Positions 20,701 through 32,700 of a stretch of 64,000 bases of DNA are shown one piece after another. The DNA comes from Lichenostomus cassidix. Its lineage: Eukaryota > Chordata > Aves > Passeriformes > Meliphagidae. The position numbers and the translations under genes are program-made. The stretch is taken from assembly GCA_008360975.2 (NCBI GenBank), contig CM039211.1, positions 65,252,565 through 65,316,564 on the forward strand, written 5' to 3'. Each line of letters opens with the position of its first letter. Positions within the stretch are counted from its first letter, which is position 1. The notes below the pieces were generated by a model that saw nothing but the letters and a program-made list of their open reading frames with translations, was not told the DNA's origin and searched no databases.

Positions 20701-23700
20701 CAGATGGGGAAAAGTTCCCTGATGAAGGACCAGAACCTCATGGGTCACCCTGCATAAAGCTGTGGGGTGTGTGTTTATACTCACACCTGCGATTTTGCTG
20801 AAGAAGTTGTGAAACTCTTGTAGAACACTCTCAAGTGATGGAGCACTTGAACCATAATGGGCACAACAACTGTTCTTTAAGGCTGATGGAATTTATTTTG
20901 CTTTCTCTTGGCAGTGGAGAGAGTGGTGCAGGGAAAACAGAGAGCACGAAGCTGTTGTTGCAGCACATAATGAACCTGTGCAAAGGCAACTCGCAGCTGG
21001 AGCAGCAGATCCTTCAGGTAAGTCATTGCAGGATGGTGCTTGAAGGTGCAGAAGCAACACTGCTGTAATTAGGCTTAGGAAGCCTGCTGGTGAATCACCA
21101 CTGGAAATCAGGGAGACACACGTAAGACACAAGAGAAAATAGTGGGTAAGAATGGTGAGATAGTTGACCACAAACTAGAAGGGTTAGTAGGTTGGTTATT
21201 TTGTTAGTTGAAGATGATTGTTAAATTATAGAAAACTATTGCAATCATTTGTAATGTTCCCAGTTACAAGAGATTGCTGGCATTTCTCTAAAGAATTTCC
21301 TGTTTGAGGTAGAACAAGGATTTTCATTAGAAAAATGAAATCTTGATTTAATGGTACACTGAAATGGAGAATTCACACAGCCTTTAGTAACCATTCCTTG
21401 GTTGCTTATACTGCCAGGCACATACCTGCTAGCTGGCTAACTGCCATCCATGCTCTTTTCATATATCTTTGACAGCTCATTTTGAAACATATTTGTGTCA
21501 TTGGTCTGAAATATTTCCTCTTGAATTTCTCCCCAGGGAGTTGTGAGGTTTTTTTAAACAAATCATACTTTAAACCTTCTGTGTGATAGATTAAGAAGAG
21601 TGAGTTCTTGGACTACTTCACTTTAAAGTCTGTCTTCTCATATTTCCTGTAGAAACATAGAAGTCTTTCTCTGTGTGGTGGGTTAACTTTAACCAGTGCC
21701 CACCAAGCCACTCTATCACTCCCCCTCCTTAACTGGACGGGGGTAGAAAAATATGACAAAATCCTTGTGGGTTGAGATAAGAACTGTGAAGTCACTCAAC
21801 AGCTACCATCACAGGCAAAACAGACTCAATTTAGAGAAAACTAATTTAATTTCTTGTCAGTTAATATCAGAGTAGGATAATGATAAATGAGAACAAATCT
21901 TGAAACAGCTTCCGCAACTCCTCCCTTCTTCCTAGACTAAACTTGACTCCCAGTTTCTCTGCCTTCTTCCCTCCAGCAGTGCAGGCAGATAGAGAATGGG
22001 TGTTTAGGTCATTTCATCACAGATTATCTGTGCTACTGTCTTCTTCCTCACGTTCTTCCCCTCCTCCAGCATGGGGTCCCACAGGAGACAGTCCTTCAGG
22101 AACAGTCTGTTCCAGCACGGGTGCCTAGACATGATGTGGTCCTTCAGAAACAGGTTGCTCCAGTGTCAGTACCCTCCATGGGATACTGTCCTTCAGGAGC
22201 AGACTGCTCCAGTTTGGGTCCTTCCACAGGGTGCAGTCCTTCAGGAATAGGGTGCTCCAGTGTGGAACCCCCAGGGTCATGAGTCCTATCAGCAAACCTG
22301 CTCCAGTGTGGGCTCGTCTCCACAGGCCACAGGTCCTGCCAGCAGGGCTTCCTCTGGGGTCACAGCCTCCTTCAGGCACACCCCCTGCTCTGCTGTGGGC
22401 TCCTCCAGGGGCTGCAGGTGGATCTCTGCTCCCCATGGACCTCCGTGGGCTGCAGGGGCACAGCTGCTCCACCAAGGGCTGCACCAGGGGCTGCAGGGGA
22501 ATCTCAGCTCTGGCAGCTGGAGCAGCTCCTGACCCTCCTCTTTCACTGACCTTGTGCTGCAGAGCTGCTCCTCTCACACATTCTCACTCCTCTCTCTCTT
22601 CTGTGGGTGTGCCACAGGTTTTATCTGAGAGGCACTGCCTCTGTCACTGACGGGCTTGGCCTTGCTCGGTGTAGGTCTGTCTTGGAGCTGGCTGGCATTG
22701 GCTCTTTTGGACATGGGGAACGTGTCTGCCATCTCCTCACTGAAGCCACCTCTAGCTCCTCCTACAACCAAAATATTGATGGGTAAACCCAATGTCCCAT
22801 GCTGTGCTTTGGGTTCTGGAATGGTGTATTATTTCAGTGTGGTATCATTCATGATGGATCCAGGGTGAATGCCTGTGCTCTCTTGTGGCAACATGACATT
22901 AATACACCTGCTCTCTCTGCTTAAAGCTGGCTTGGGCCACACTACCAGGCTGCTTCTGACCTGAGCAGGTTCCACAAGCAGGAGAGCTGTGTTTGTGCAG
23001 CATAGTGCCTAAGGCCAGCCTGCAGTTCCTTCACTGGAAGTAACACTTCCTTTAGCTCAGATGACTTGCCCTTGGAAAGCCTAGAGGTGATGGTGAAGAA
23101 ATAAATATGCATCTTATTTGGTTCCTGTAGAAATATCCAAGGACTAAGTTAGTGTTTTGTGGGATTACAGTGTCATACCTAAAAGCTGTGTCCAACAGGC
23201 TGCCCAGTGTCTATCCTGAGGCATTATTCTTCCAGTGGATAGACATTGTTTGCTCAGACACAGAAGATTTGTCATTTTGCCACCTTTGCATCCATCTTAG
23301 CAAGCTGGTCTGATTGCCCTGCTGATTTCTTTATAATTCACTGAGCTTATGTCTACAAATTTCAGTAGCTAAGCTGTCATATTAACTGAGTGCCATGTTG
23401 ACCTTGTTTATTGCTGTAGTATAGCACTCAAATTATCTAGTGACAACAGATACTGTGTTGAAATCAGTTATATCAACCTTATCTTTTAACAAATGACTCA
23501 GTGAGAGTCTGGGATCCCATCATTTGATTGTACTGATTGTCATTAATCTCATGCTACTTAGTCTTTGTGATTTTTGCCTTTTTGGATTTCTTTATCCAGG
23601 CAAAGATAAAATAGGTCCTCTTCCATATTCATAGAGTGGTTAATTTTCCAGCTGAATGCTGAATAGCAAATGCTAAAGATAATTTTTTTCCGAGTTAGAT

Positions 23701-26700
23701 GGGATCACTTAATCTGAAGAATGATTGTTCTGCTTCCTCACTTGTTTTAGGTGAATCCATTGCTTGAAGCTTTTGGCAATGCCCAGACTGTGATGAATGA
23801 CAACAGCAGCCGCTTTGGAAAATATATACAGCTGCGTTTCCAGAAAAATACAGGTGAAGTCAAGGGCAATTACTAGCCTGGGGAGTGGTTAGGAACTGGA
23901 GGGAGTGGACTGCATAACCAAAACTTGTGGAGGGTAAAATTTTGGCATGTGGCTCCCTGTGGGATGGGTGTGCAATTAAGTAAAATCTCTCAGCAGCCAC
24001 TGTTGAATAGGACCTGAACAGAATTAGGCCTGGGTTTGGACAGAGTGGGAGTACAGGAAGGATATGGGGGTGAGAGTGCAGGGTAAATATCAGTAGTACT
24101 TTGCTGTGCTAGAAACCTTAGTTTCTGCTGGAAGAGGTGAACAGAAATCTGTAAGACCACAGGAAGCATGGAGAGGTCCATTTCCAGTGTACTGGGCAAC
24201 CTGGAGGGTGTGCACACAATAAAGTTAATTTAGGCAATTCAGTACTTCTATCAGCAAAGAAGAGATGAGGGACAGCTCATGCAGCTCCTTGGCCCCCAGA
24301 GTGAAGTTCCCCACCCTGTTACCTTTTTGTGTGCAGTGCAAGGTGCAAAGCTGAGTGAGTACCTGCTAGAGAAGTCACGGGTGGTGCAACAAGATATTGG
24401 GGAGAGGAATTTCCACATCTTCTACTACATGTTTGCTGGACTGTCTTCAGAGCAGAAGGAGATGTATGGGTTATTGGATCCTTCACTCTACAGGTATGTC
24501 AAAGGCAGACCCTAGTTTAGCCTTTGTGGTGGGTGGTAAAGAGGAAAACAGCGTAATGGAGATTTTGCCTCTGCCCTGGGGTTTTATCTCTGGGTCAGTG
24601 GAAGTTGGAGTGGGATCTGAACAGAGCTACATGAAGAGATATTATGGATCATCATGGAAGCTGGGAGGTCTGGGATCTCTGCTGCATTACGTTGGAAAAG
24701 ATCCTTTCCCTTTCATGTCTCAGGTGCTGGTGATCTGCTTTGTTCCTGTGGGGTAGGACTGAGTTACAGTGCTGATTGTGTGAAAGTTTTATATGGGATG
24801 TGCACTTTCTCAGGTACATAGGTGGACGGTTTGGTACACAGGAAGTAGCTGAACGCTGGAAGCACAAATACCAAGAGGTTTGCAATGCCCTTGACATGGT
24901 GGGCTTCCAAGAGCAGGTTAGTCCTGGGGTTGTTTCATTTCCATCTGTGCTTCCTGCAAGCATAGGGTTTCTTTCTAGCTGTTCCTTCGAAGCTCAGTCC
25001 TATTTCTTTCTCTAGATTTTCCATGTTACTTTCAGACCACCTGAGTCTGCCAGACTTGTGGAGAGCTTTTTCCCACAGGTTGCCTGTGCCTCTTCCCTTA
25101 ACCTCTCCAACTTCTGGGTCCTCTGTGTTGTACGTTCCTCATGCTGATAAGTTTTTTCGGTCACCTTTCTTTTGTGTTTTAGGAGCAAGTGGACATGCAG
25201 GCTATCTTGGCCGGTGTGTTGTCTCTGGGCAATGTGACCTTTGAGCCTGAGGAGAGCATTTGGTCTGTAAAAGTCAGTGAAGCCTCACGGGGATGGCTGA
25301 AGGCTGCAGCGGTGAGTCACAAGAAATGTTGACAGAAACCTTATGGGTATGATGCTCTTCCCCACAGGCTGTGTGACTGCAGGAGCTGTTCCTGCCAGAG
25401 ATGGCAGAGGATGTTTCTGCCTCAGAGTGTGAAGGCTCCTAAAGAGCAAGGGGTTTTTTTGAAACGTACAGTTTGACCCTATGACTGCATTTGTGTTCTC
25501 TACTGTTCATGCCCTGAGAGACACGTCTCAGCTTCTATTTCTTGTGTGTCAAGAACCAATGTCTTACATAATCAACATATGCCTTCCTGACTTCATGCAA
25601 TACGGGCTTTTAAAAATTAAATGTTTTATGTTACTGAGTGTGACAATGCCTTGGAGAAATTCAGGTGTGCAGTATCTATACATCAGTTCTGTGTTTTCAT
25701 CGGATTTTGTTTAAGGGTTAGACTCTAAATGCTATCATTTTTTGTTGGTTGTCTTGAATTAAGCTTTCTTCTATTTTGCACGAAATTATCACAAATTAAG
25801 GGTGTATTTCCTGGGACCATTCAGTTTTTGTTATATGGGATGGCTACATTATCCTGTTTTGTTAACAGCACAGAATAGAAGAAAGTAACATATTTCTCCC
25901 CTTTCTGTTTCTTTTTATTTTGACCTGTTTGAAATCCCAGCACCCTTGCTCTTTGGTTTCCCTCCCATCTCTTTGACTGTTTCCCTCCTACACCATACCT
26001 GAAACAACCACCTATGTCTGTTCGGCAGCCAACTTCTTTTTATCTTACTTCTGAAAGCCTGCTCCTCATTTTTTTGCCCACAGGAGGGGAATTCCTGTTA
26101 AACCACTGAGGGGCTCAGTGTGTCTGAGTTTGCTTTCTTCCCCTGTCCCTCGTGTGGGTTGGTGTGACTCTGAAGCTCAGATGCTTTGGCACCTGCACAG
26201 TCACCTCCATGTGGTGCTGTTCAATAAGTCATTAAACTGCTCAGCAGGGACTGGCGTGGCTCCCAAAGAAGCTGAAAGGTGGCAGCACTGGCAGAGCGAA
26301 ACAAAAAGTGTTTCAGAGAGAGTGTGTGAGGTTGGTCACTGCGGGGATGGAGCAGATCAGAGCCTACATCTGACTCCAGTGCCAGCAGCAGCACTTGCCT
26401 TACAGTGGGGCTCAAAGGCCTGAGCCTGAATCATGACCCATTGCACGCAGCAGATACAGTCCCCATGAGCAGAGTAAGGGTTTACAACTGTCTGTCCTCC
26501 TCTATTTCCTGTTTCCCAGGGTCAGTTTGGAGTCCAGGAAGATGAGCTATTAAAATGCCTGATTTGTACGACGTCAGTGACCCGAGGCGAGCAGATCCAG
26601 CGTTTTCACACCCAGCAGCAGGCAGAAGGTAGGAAACACAATGAATTGCAGATGTGCTGGCTAGAAAAACTGGTTTTTGATGGAAGGGTATCCCCACACA

Positions 26701-29700
26701 TGTGCAGCTCATTGGGAACAAAGATGTCCTTCTGTGCCCCTTCATTCCTCTCACACAGAGGCAAGTATGTCAGTGTTTTTTTGTTTAGTCTCTCACTGAC
26801 ATGTAGGGCCATGAATGCTGCTTTTGTTTGATCTCCAGGAGACTGCAGAGATTAAATGAGAAACCAAGGAATTATCTTTGCTTGTTCCCTCAGTCCATCC
26901 CAGAAGGAAACTCTAGGCATTTGTACAAAAGAGGATAAGGATCCTGTTGCAGAGTGCTGGCAGTGTGCAGAGCTTTAGGTAATAGACGGAGAATCAACAA
27001 AAACAATGAGATAGCACAGTATCAGGAATGGAGTGAAAAGAATAAATAGCAAGCACAAGGTGTTATTTTCCCCTTCAATAAAACAAGAATATAATCTAAG
27101 GTAATCTGTACCAAAAGTTTCAGTTAAAATATTTTTTATTTCAATATTCTAAAAACTAATTCAAAAGAGAGATTATTGCTTAAAATAAATGAAAAAAGAA
27201 AATTAAATGGGATTAGCTAGTTCTGTTTTACAGAGTTCTCTAGACAATAAAATATACGTCTCTTACCATATCATAGGTCATTTTAATTCAGTCTCCTTTC
27301 TAGACTGTCAGCAAGCTTTCCATCAATTGCATCCTCTTCTTGCCTCCAGCATTTCAACTCTTAGCAGCTGTGGTCTAGGAGGAGAAGAACCATATGATTT
27401 TCCATGTAAAATTTGGAGCTTCTCCTTTGGTTTAGCAGTGAGGGGATCCATACTTAGATCTTCAGAGGGGAACACAAGTCTCTGGATATTCTAAAAAGTG
27501 GCACGACTCAAAAATGCCCTGGTATGCCATTTGTGATCTTGTAGAAAGATTGTGAAGATTTTGGAATTAAAGAGCTGGTTTTGCATTTACTAAGGATAGG
27601 GACAATCAGGTCTCTAATGTTTATGTTATCTTTAAAGTAACTTTATACGGACATTGCTAGAGGTGGATGTATTGAGCCAGCCTGTGTGTCCCTTCCTGTC
27701 CTGTGAGCTCTTCAGTGAGCTGCTGTTCCCTCTGTGCAGATGCTCGGGACTCCATCGCAAAGGTGGCCTATAGCCGAGTGTTTGGCTGGATTGTTTGCAA
27801 GATCAATGACCTGCTGGCTGAGAATGTGGATCCTGAGGTGGAGCTGAGGGAGATAGGTGAGTTCTGCCTGCCTTTCTACTGTTCTGCTCTAAATGTGCAT
27901 GCCTCAGCCACAGCGAAGGACAGGCACAGCATGAGGTTTCACAGAGCTTGCATGCTGGGATGCATTATCAGAGCCATGATCCTGCTGGAGATAAGAGTCA
28001 GCAGCATGAGCTCTGCAGGGCCTTGTTCAGCTTCGAGCAGTGAGTTGATCTGAAGCAATTGTGAAGCTGTAGAGCTCTTCCATAGCTTCCAGCAGTGTCT
28101 CTCTTGCCTGCCTTTTCCCTGTGCCAAAAGAACTGGGTGATAGGCGATTTAGTTTTGTGTTGGTGTATATAGTAATCTTCAAGGATGGTCTGCAGCCTCC
28201 ATAATGTGCTCTTCTTCCCTTTTTTTAGGCATCTTGGATATTTTTGGGTTTGAAAACTTTGCAGTGAATCGTTTTGAGCAGCTTTGCATAAACTTGGCCA
28301 ATGAGCAGCTACAGCATTTCTTCAACCATGTAAGTCTGCTGAGAGTGACCTCACCTTGTGTTGCAGAGGAAGCGGAGCACTGCTCTACCTGGCAAAGAGA
28401 GCTTGGAGAGAAACAGATCCATTGCCTGGAAAGACAGATATAGTGATTAGTGAAGGAGAATAGAGAGTAGCAACCTTGCCTGCTGGGGCAGGGGAGCCAC
28501 TGGGACAGGAAAGGAAGAGGTAGAAGGATCAAGCAGTAGCCAAAGTCGTAGGAGCAGGGACGCTTGCACTCTGAGAAGTATTCCTGCTTTATGCACCAGC
28601 ACCAGTGAGTGCCAGGGTTACAGAGAGCCACGGAGAACAGCAGTTTTATCTTTCATCTTGGACATCTCATGCTGTGACTAAGAGTGCCAGCACCTCTGTC
28701 CTCTGTTTGGGGCAGGAAGGAAGATGTTCAGGGTTGTCTAGCCAAGTCTGCTGGCTGCTTCAACCTCCTTTTTCTTTATTTCAGCACATTTTCCAGCTGG
28801 AGCAGGTTGCCTATAAGGTAGAAGGGCTGCCCTGGGAGACCATCACATTCAACAATAATGAACCTATTCTGGTGAGTGAGAGGTCTGACAGAATATAATT
28901 GCTCTATCTAGCCAAGGGAGAAGTCTTACTCTTTCTATCATGGGGAGGAGATATACTAGGGAAGAAAATCTGCAAAGGGTGGTGAGGGTGAGAGGGGATG
29001 CCCTGCACTGCTTCAGACATGTGTCATGTGTCTCCTTTCCTGCAGAATCTGCTCCTGGCCAAGCCGTTTGGGCTGCTGTCTCTTCTGGATGAGCAGTGTG
29101 CATTCCCTCAGGTATGCATAAGAGAGGAGGCAGAGATAATGCTCTGGGGGCTAGTATATCAATGAATATCTGGGCTGCAGAGAGAGCTCTTAGGTTGGAG
29201 TGCAGGACAAGCAGAGATGTCCCCATGTGTGATTTAAAGGACAGGACATCCAGATCAGGGGCAGCCTAGAGGCATTGGCATCCCTGTGAAGAGTTAGAGA
29301 GAGAAAGTACAGCGGCAGATTATTGGACAGCCAAGGATACTTCCAACACTTTGGTTTGATTCCATGTGTCCTCATTAGGTCTCTGTTGCAGCTTATAAAA
29401 TCTGCTCTCTTGCAGGCAACTGATAAGACTTTTGTGGATAAACTAAAGAGCAGCTTTAAGGGGAATTTACACTTCCAGCCAGTCCGAGACCGTATTTTGG
29501 GCTTCAGCATCGTTCACTATGCTGGGAAAGTATGTACTGTTTGCAGGAAGAATGCTGTTGTAGTGTGTGTTGGATGGGGTGGACGTGTTGGCTTTGATGT
29601 TAACGAATGTGTGGTCTGAGGATGACACTAACACAAGTGATGTGTTCCAGCAGATTGCCTCCTAGGATTCCCTGGGATTTATTTAAGAGGTACAGGAAGA

Positions 29701-32700
29701 GAAGACCCCTGAGGAAAGTGAGGCTCTGGGGCATGTAGGGCATTAGAAGAAACTGCTGTTCTTCTAATAATCATTCTATTAGATGATTTTTTTAGGACTA
29801 CTAGTCCTAAAATCGTACTTTATAAATAAAAGCCCTGTTGTGTCCACTATGCAGCACCAAAGGACAGGCTAAAGGCTTTTGCTGTACCTATGGGGTTCCA
29901 GAGCATGGCAAGTAACTATTTTATTGCAAACACCTGGGAACACTCTGTAAACAGCCAGGTAATTAATGTTTTGAAAGTGGAGGCAGTTATTTATACATTC
30001 AATGGTATCTAAGCAGCTTGAGATTTAGGACTATCACGTGTAACTTTACTGCCACCAATTTTGAAAGCATTGGTCCACACAAATTGAATTGATTTGAGAT
30101 AAGTTTTGGAACAGAAGCAGATATGACAACTCAGGTCATTGGATTATGCAATTTAGTAATCTAATCTCGGCATTGGTGACTAAGTTACTATTTGTGATAT
30201 TAATTATTACAAAAGCTAACATTTAACGTCTAAAAGGTGGATGCCTCAGTGTTATGCTGCACTCCCGTGGTTCTGATGCCTGTGCCATGTGCATGGTTTT
30301 GTTCCTCAGGGTTGGCACTGAATGGGGTGCATGTATGTTTAAAGAATTCATGTGCAAGCCAGAGTACATTCAGTTTAACACATGATCAGCTCCTGGCAGG
30401 CTGTGGAGGTGACTTTCACAGCCAGCCTGTGAGCACTGCTCTCCTCAGTGACTTGCTGCCCTTTTCCCAGGTACAATACGATGCTGAGGGCTTTCTAGAG
30501 AAGAACAGAGACACTTTGCCAGCCAACATCCGTGGGCTCTTCATCAACAGTGTCACCCCCTTGCTCAGTGTGCTGTTCACAGGCAAGTCCCTCTGCACAT
30601 CCATCATGAGCCAAAACCCACCTTGGCAAGAGTTAAGCGTGGGCATGAGGCTCATGTGTTTCACCTCTGGCAGCCCCAGAGAGGCTCTGGGAATGCTGGA
30701 GCCTGGATTGGGGCTGCTGGCAAATACTGAGCTGTCAGAGCTGTTTATTCCCTGCCATGGAAAGCAGGGCAGGTTGTATCCCCTTCCAGAGAATTAGCCA
30801 CTGCTCAGATGTCATCCCATCTTCTCCAAGGCCAGTACAGGACTGTCTCCACTAGTTCATTCTATACACTCTGTTCTTGTCTAGAAATGAAACTGGTCAA
30901 GATCATTGCTTCTTAAAATGGAACTTCACAACTTGTTGAAAAAACTCTGAGGTCATGCATTATTTTTCTCCTACACTCCCTTTTTCCAGTTACCAATAAG
31001 CCTTCAGATTCTCCAGGGCTTCTAATTAAATTAAAAATTTAGGGAAAGGTCAGGTGGATGCTTCCTTGGAAACTGGCTGGCTGAACACAGCGCTTCTGGT
31101 ATAGAAATTTTGTAATTTTTTTTTTTGTCCCATGCACTCCATGGCACTTTCTGGGATTTACAAGAAACTGATGAATTTAATTTCTATTTTCCCCTGTGTT
31201 TTTCAACTTCTGCTCAGGAATATCTTTCTTCATTACCACTTCTGCACGGTTACTGAAGCTACTTAGCATAGTCCTTACTCTTTCAAAGTTAATAAACATC
31301 AGGCATAACCTGTTCTCAGGTTGGTTGTCCAGTCCTGGGCAATGGCTCTAGCTGCTGAGCAAAGCATTTGGCTCAGATGACCTCCAAAGATGACACTCCC
31401 AACATCATTCTGGAATTTTATGGTCCACATGAACCCATTGCATCAATGGTGAACAAGGTTGTTACCAGATCCTTTAGTAAATTAAACCTCCCTGATTTTC
31501 TCATCCTGTCATTGAGTTACTATTAAGCTATCTGGCTTTAAATAACCTCCTGAGTGCTGTAGGTGTGCTTCCCATTTGCTGCCTGTACTGTTTTTCCTGC
31601 ACAGTTAGATTCCCATTGATGATATTTCTATTGAAAGTCATTTAGATTTATTTAATAACCTGACTTCCATGTCTCTTCAGTGGCAGAAAATAATATTGCC
31701 TGCCTTGTGTGCTTCATACATTTGCATTTTCTTCTTCCTTTTTTTAGCTCTTTCCTTGTAGCTCCACATGGCAAAACCTAACACCCTGTCTGTGACTCAA
31801 TATTTGTAAGGAGGCTTGTGTGTGAAGTGGGGTTTGAATGTTTAGCCCTGGTTGATTGCAAGTAAAGGTAGAAAATGAAATAATTGTCTCTGTTCTTCCA
31901 GCCACTGTCTCCAGGACAGGGACCCTGATGCCTCATGTGAAAGCCAAGGTATTGCACTTCAGGTCCACATGACAGTGATAAATGTTATCTGATGATTATT
32001 ATTTGAGAAACTGGCTAAAAAAGAGCAGAGAAATTGGTTTCAAATAAGAGCAGACGGCAAACAGCTTTCAACAGTTTCTCCTTTGTTTTTTAGCATGTTT
32101 TCTGCTTGCTTCTGCCATTATGTTTAACTTGTCTTCCCTTCCATTAAATACATTTTCCTGTATTTTTTGCCATCTGCCTTCCAGCAGTGCTCTTTGGCTG
32201 TCAATCAAGCACTCCTTCAAGAGTTGATCCTTTGTTTTGGTCTGGTTTCAGGTCATACCAGGAGCAGATGACAAGTTCAACAGTACACGGAAACAGTCTG
32301 CTGGAGCTCAGTTCCGGGTACGGTGTTGCTGCCCTAAGGTGCCCTGTGAGATGAAAGCAGTGATAATTTTACCACTGCAAATATCACTGTACTGCTTCCA
32401 GAGTGGTTAAAACAGACATTATGTAGATGGGGATTTTCCTGGTTGCCCAGCAGGGTTGATCATGGTGGGACTGACCCACTTGTTTCCAGAACACAGGAAT
32501 TTGCTGTGCAGTGAGAAAACAGTTCTTGCTGCAGAAATACTGCATATCTGGCAGTGCTTTGGCTTGATGGAGTGTTGATCTTCCTCTGCCCTTGCCAGCA
32601 TTCCCTGATGGTGCTCATGGAGAGGATGTATTCTGCCAACCCACACTTTGTGCGCTGCATAAAGCCCAATTGGCAGAAGGAGCCAGGTGTGCTGGACAAC

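Noticed and set aside
22125..22650. Overlapping long frames on both strands
   Set aside because: They lie wholly inside the repeat-rich ERVL-like LTR and have no retroviral or host protein similarity.
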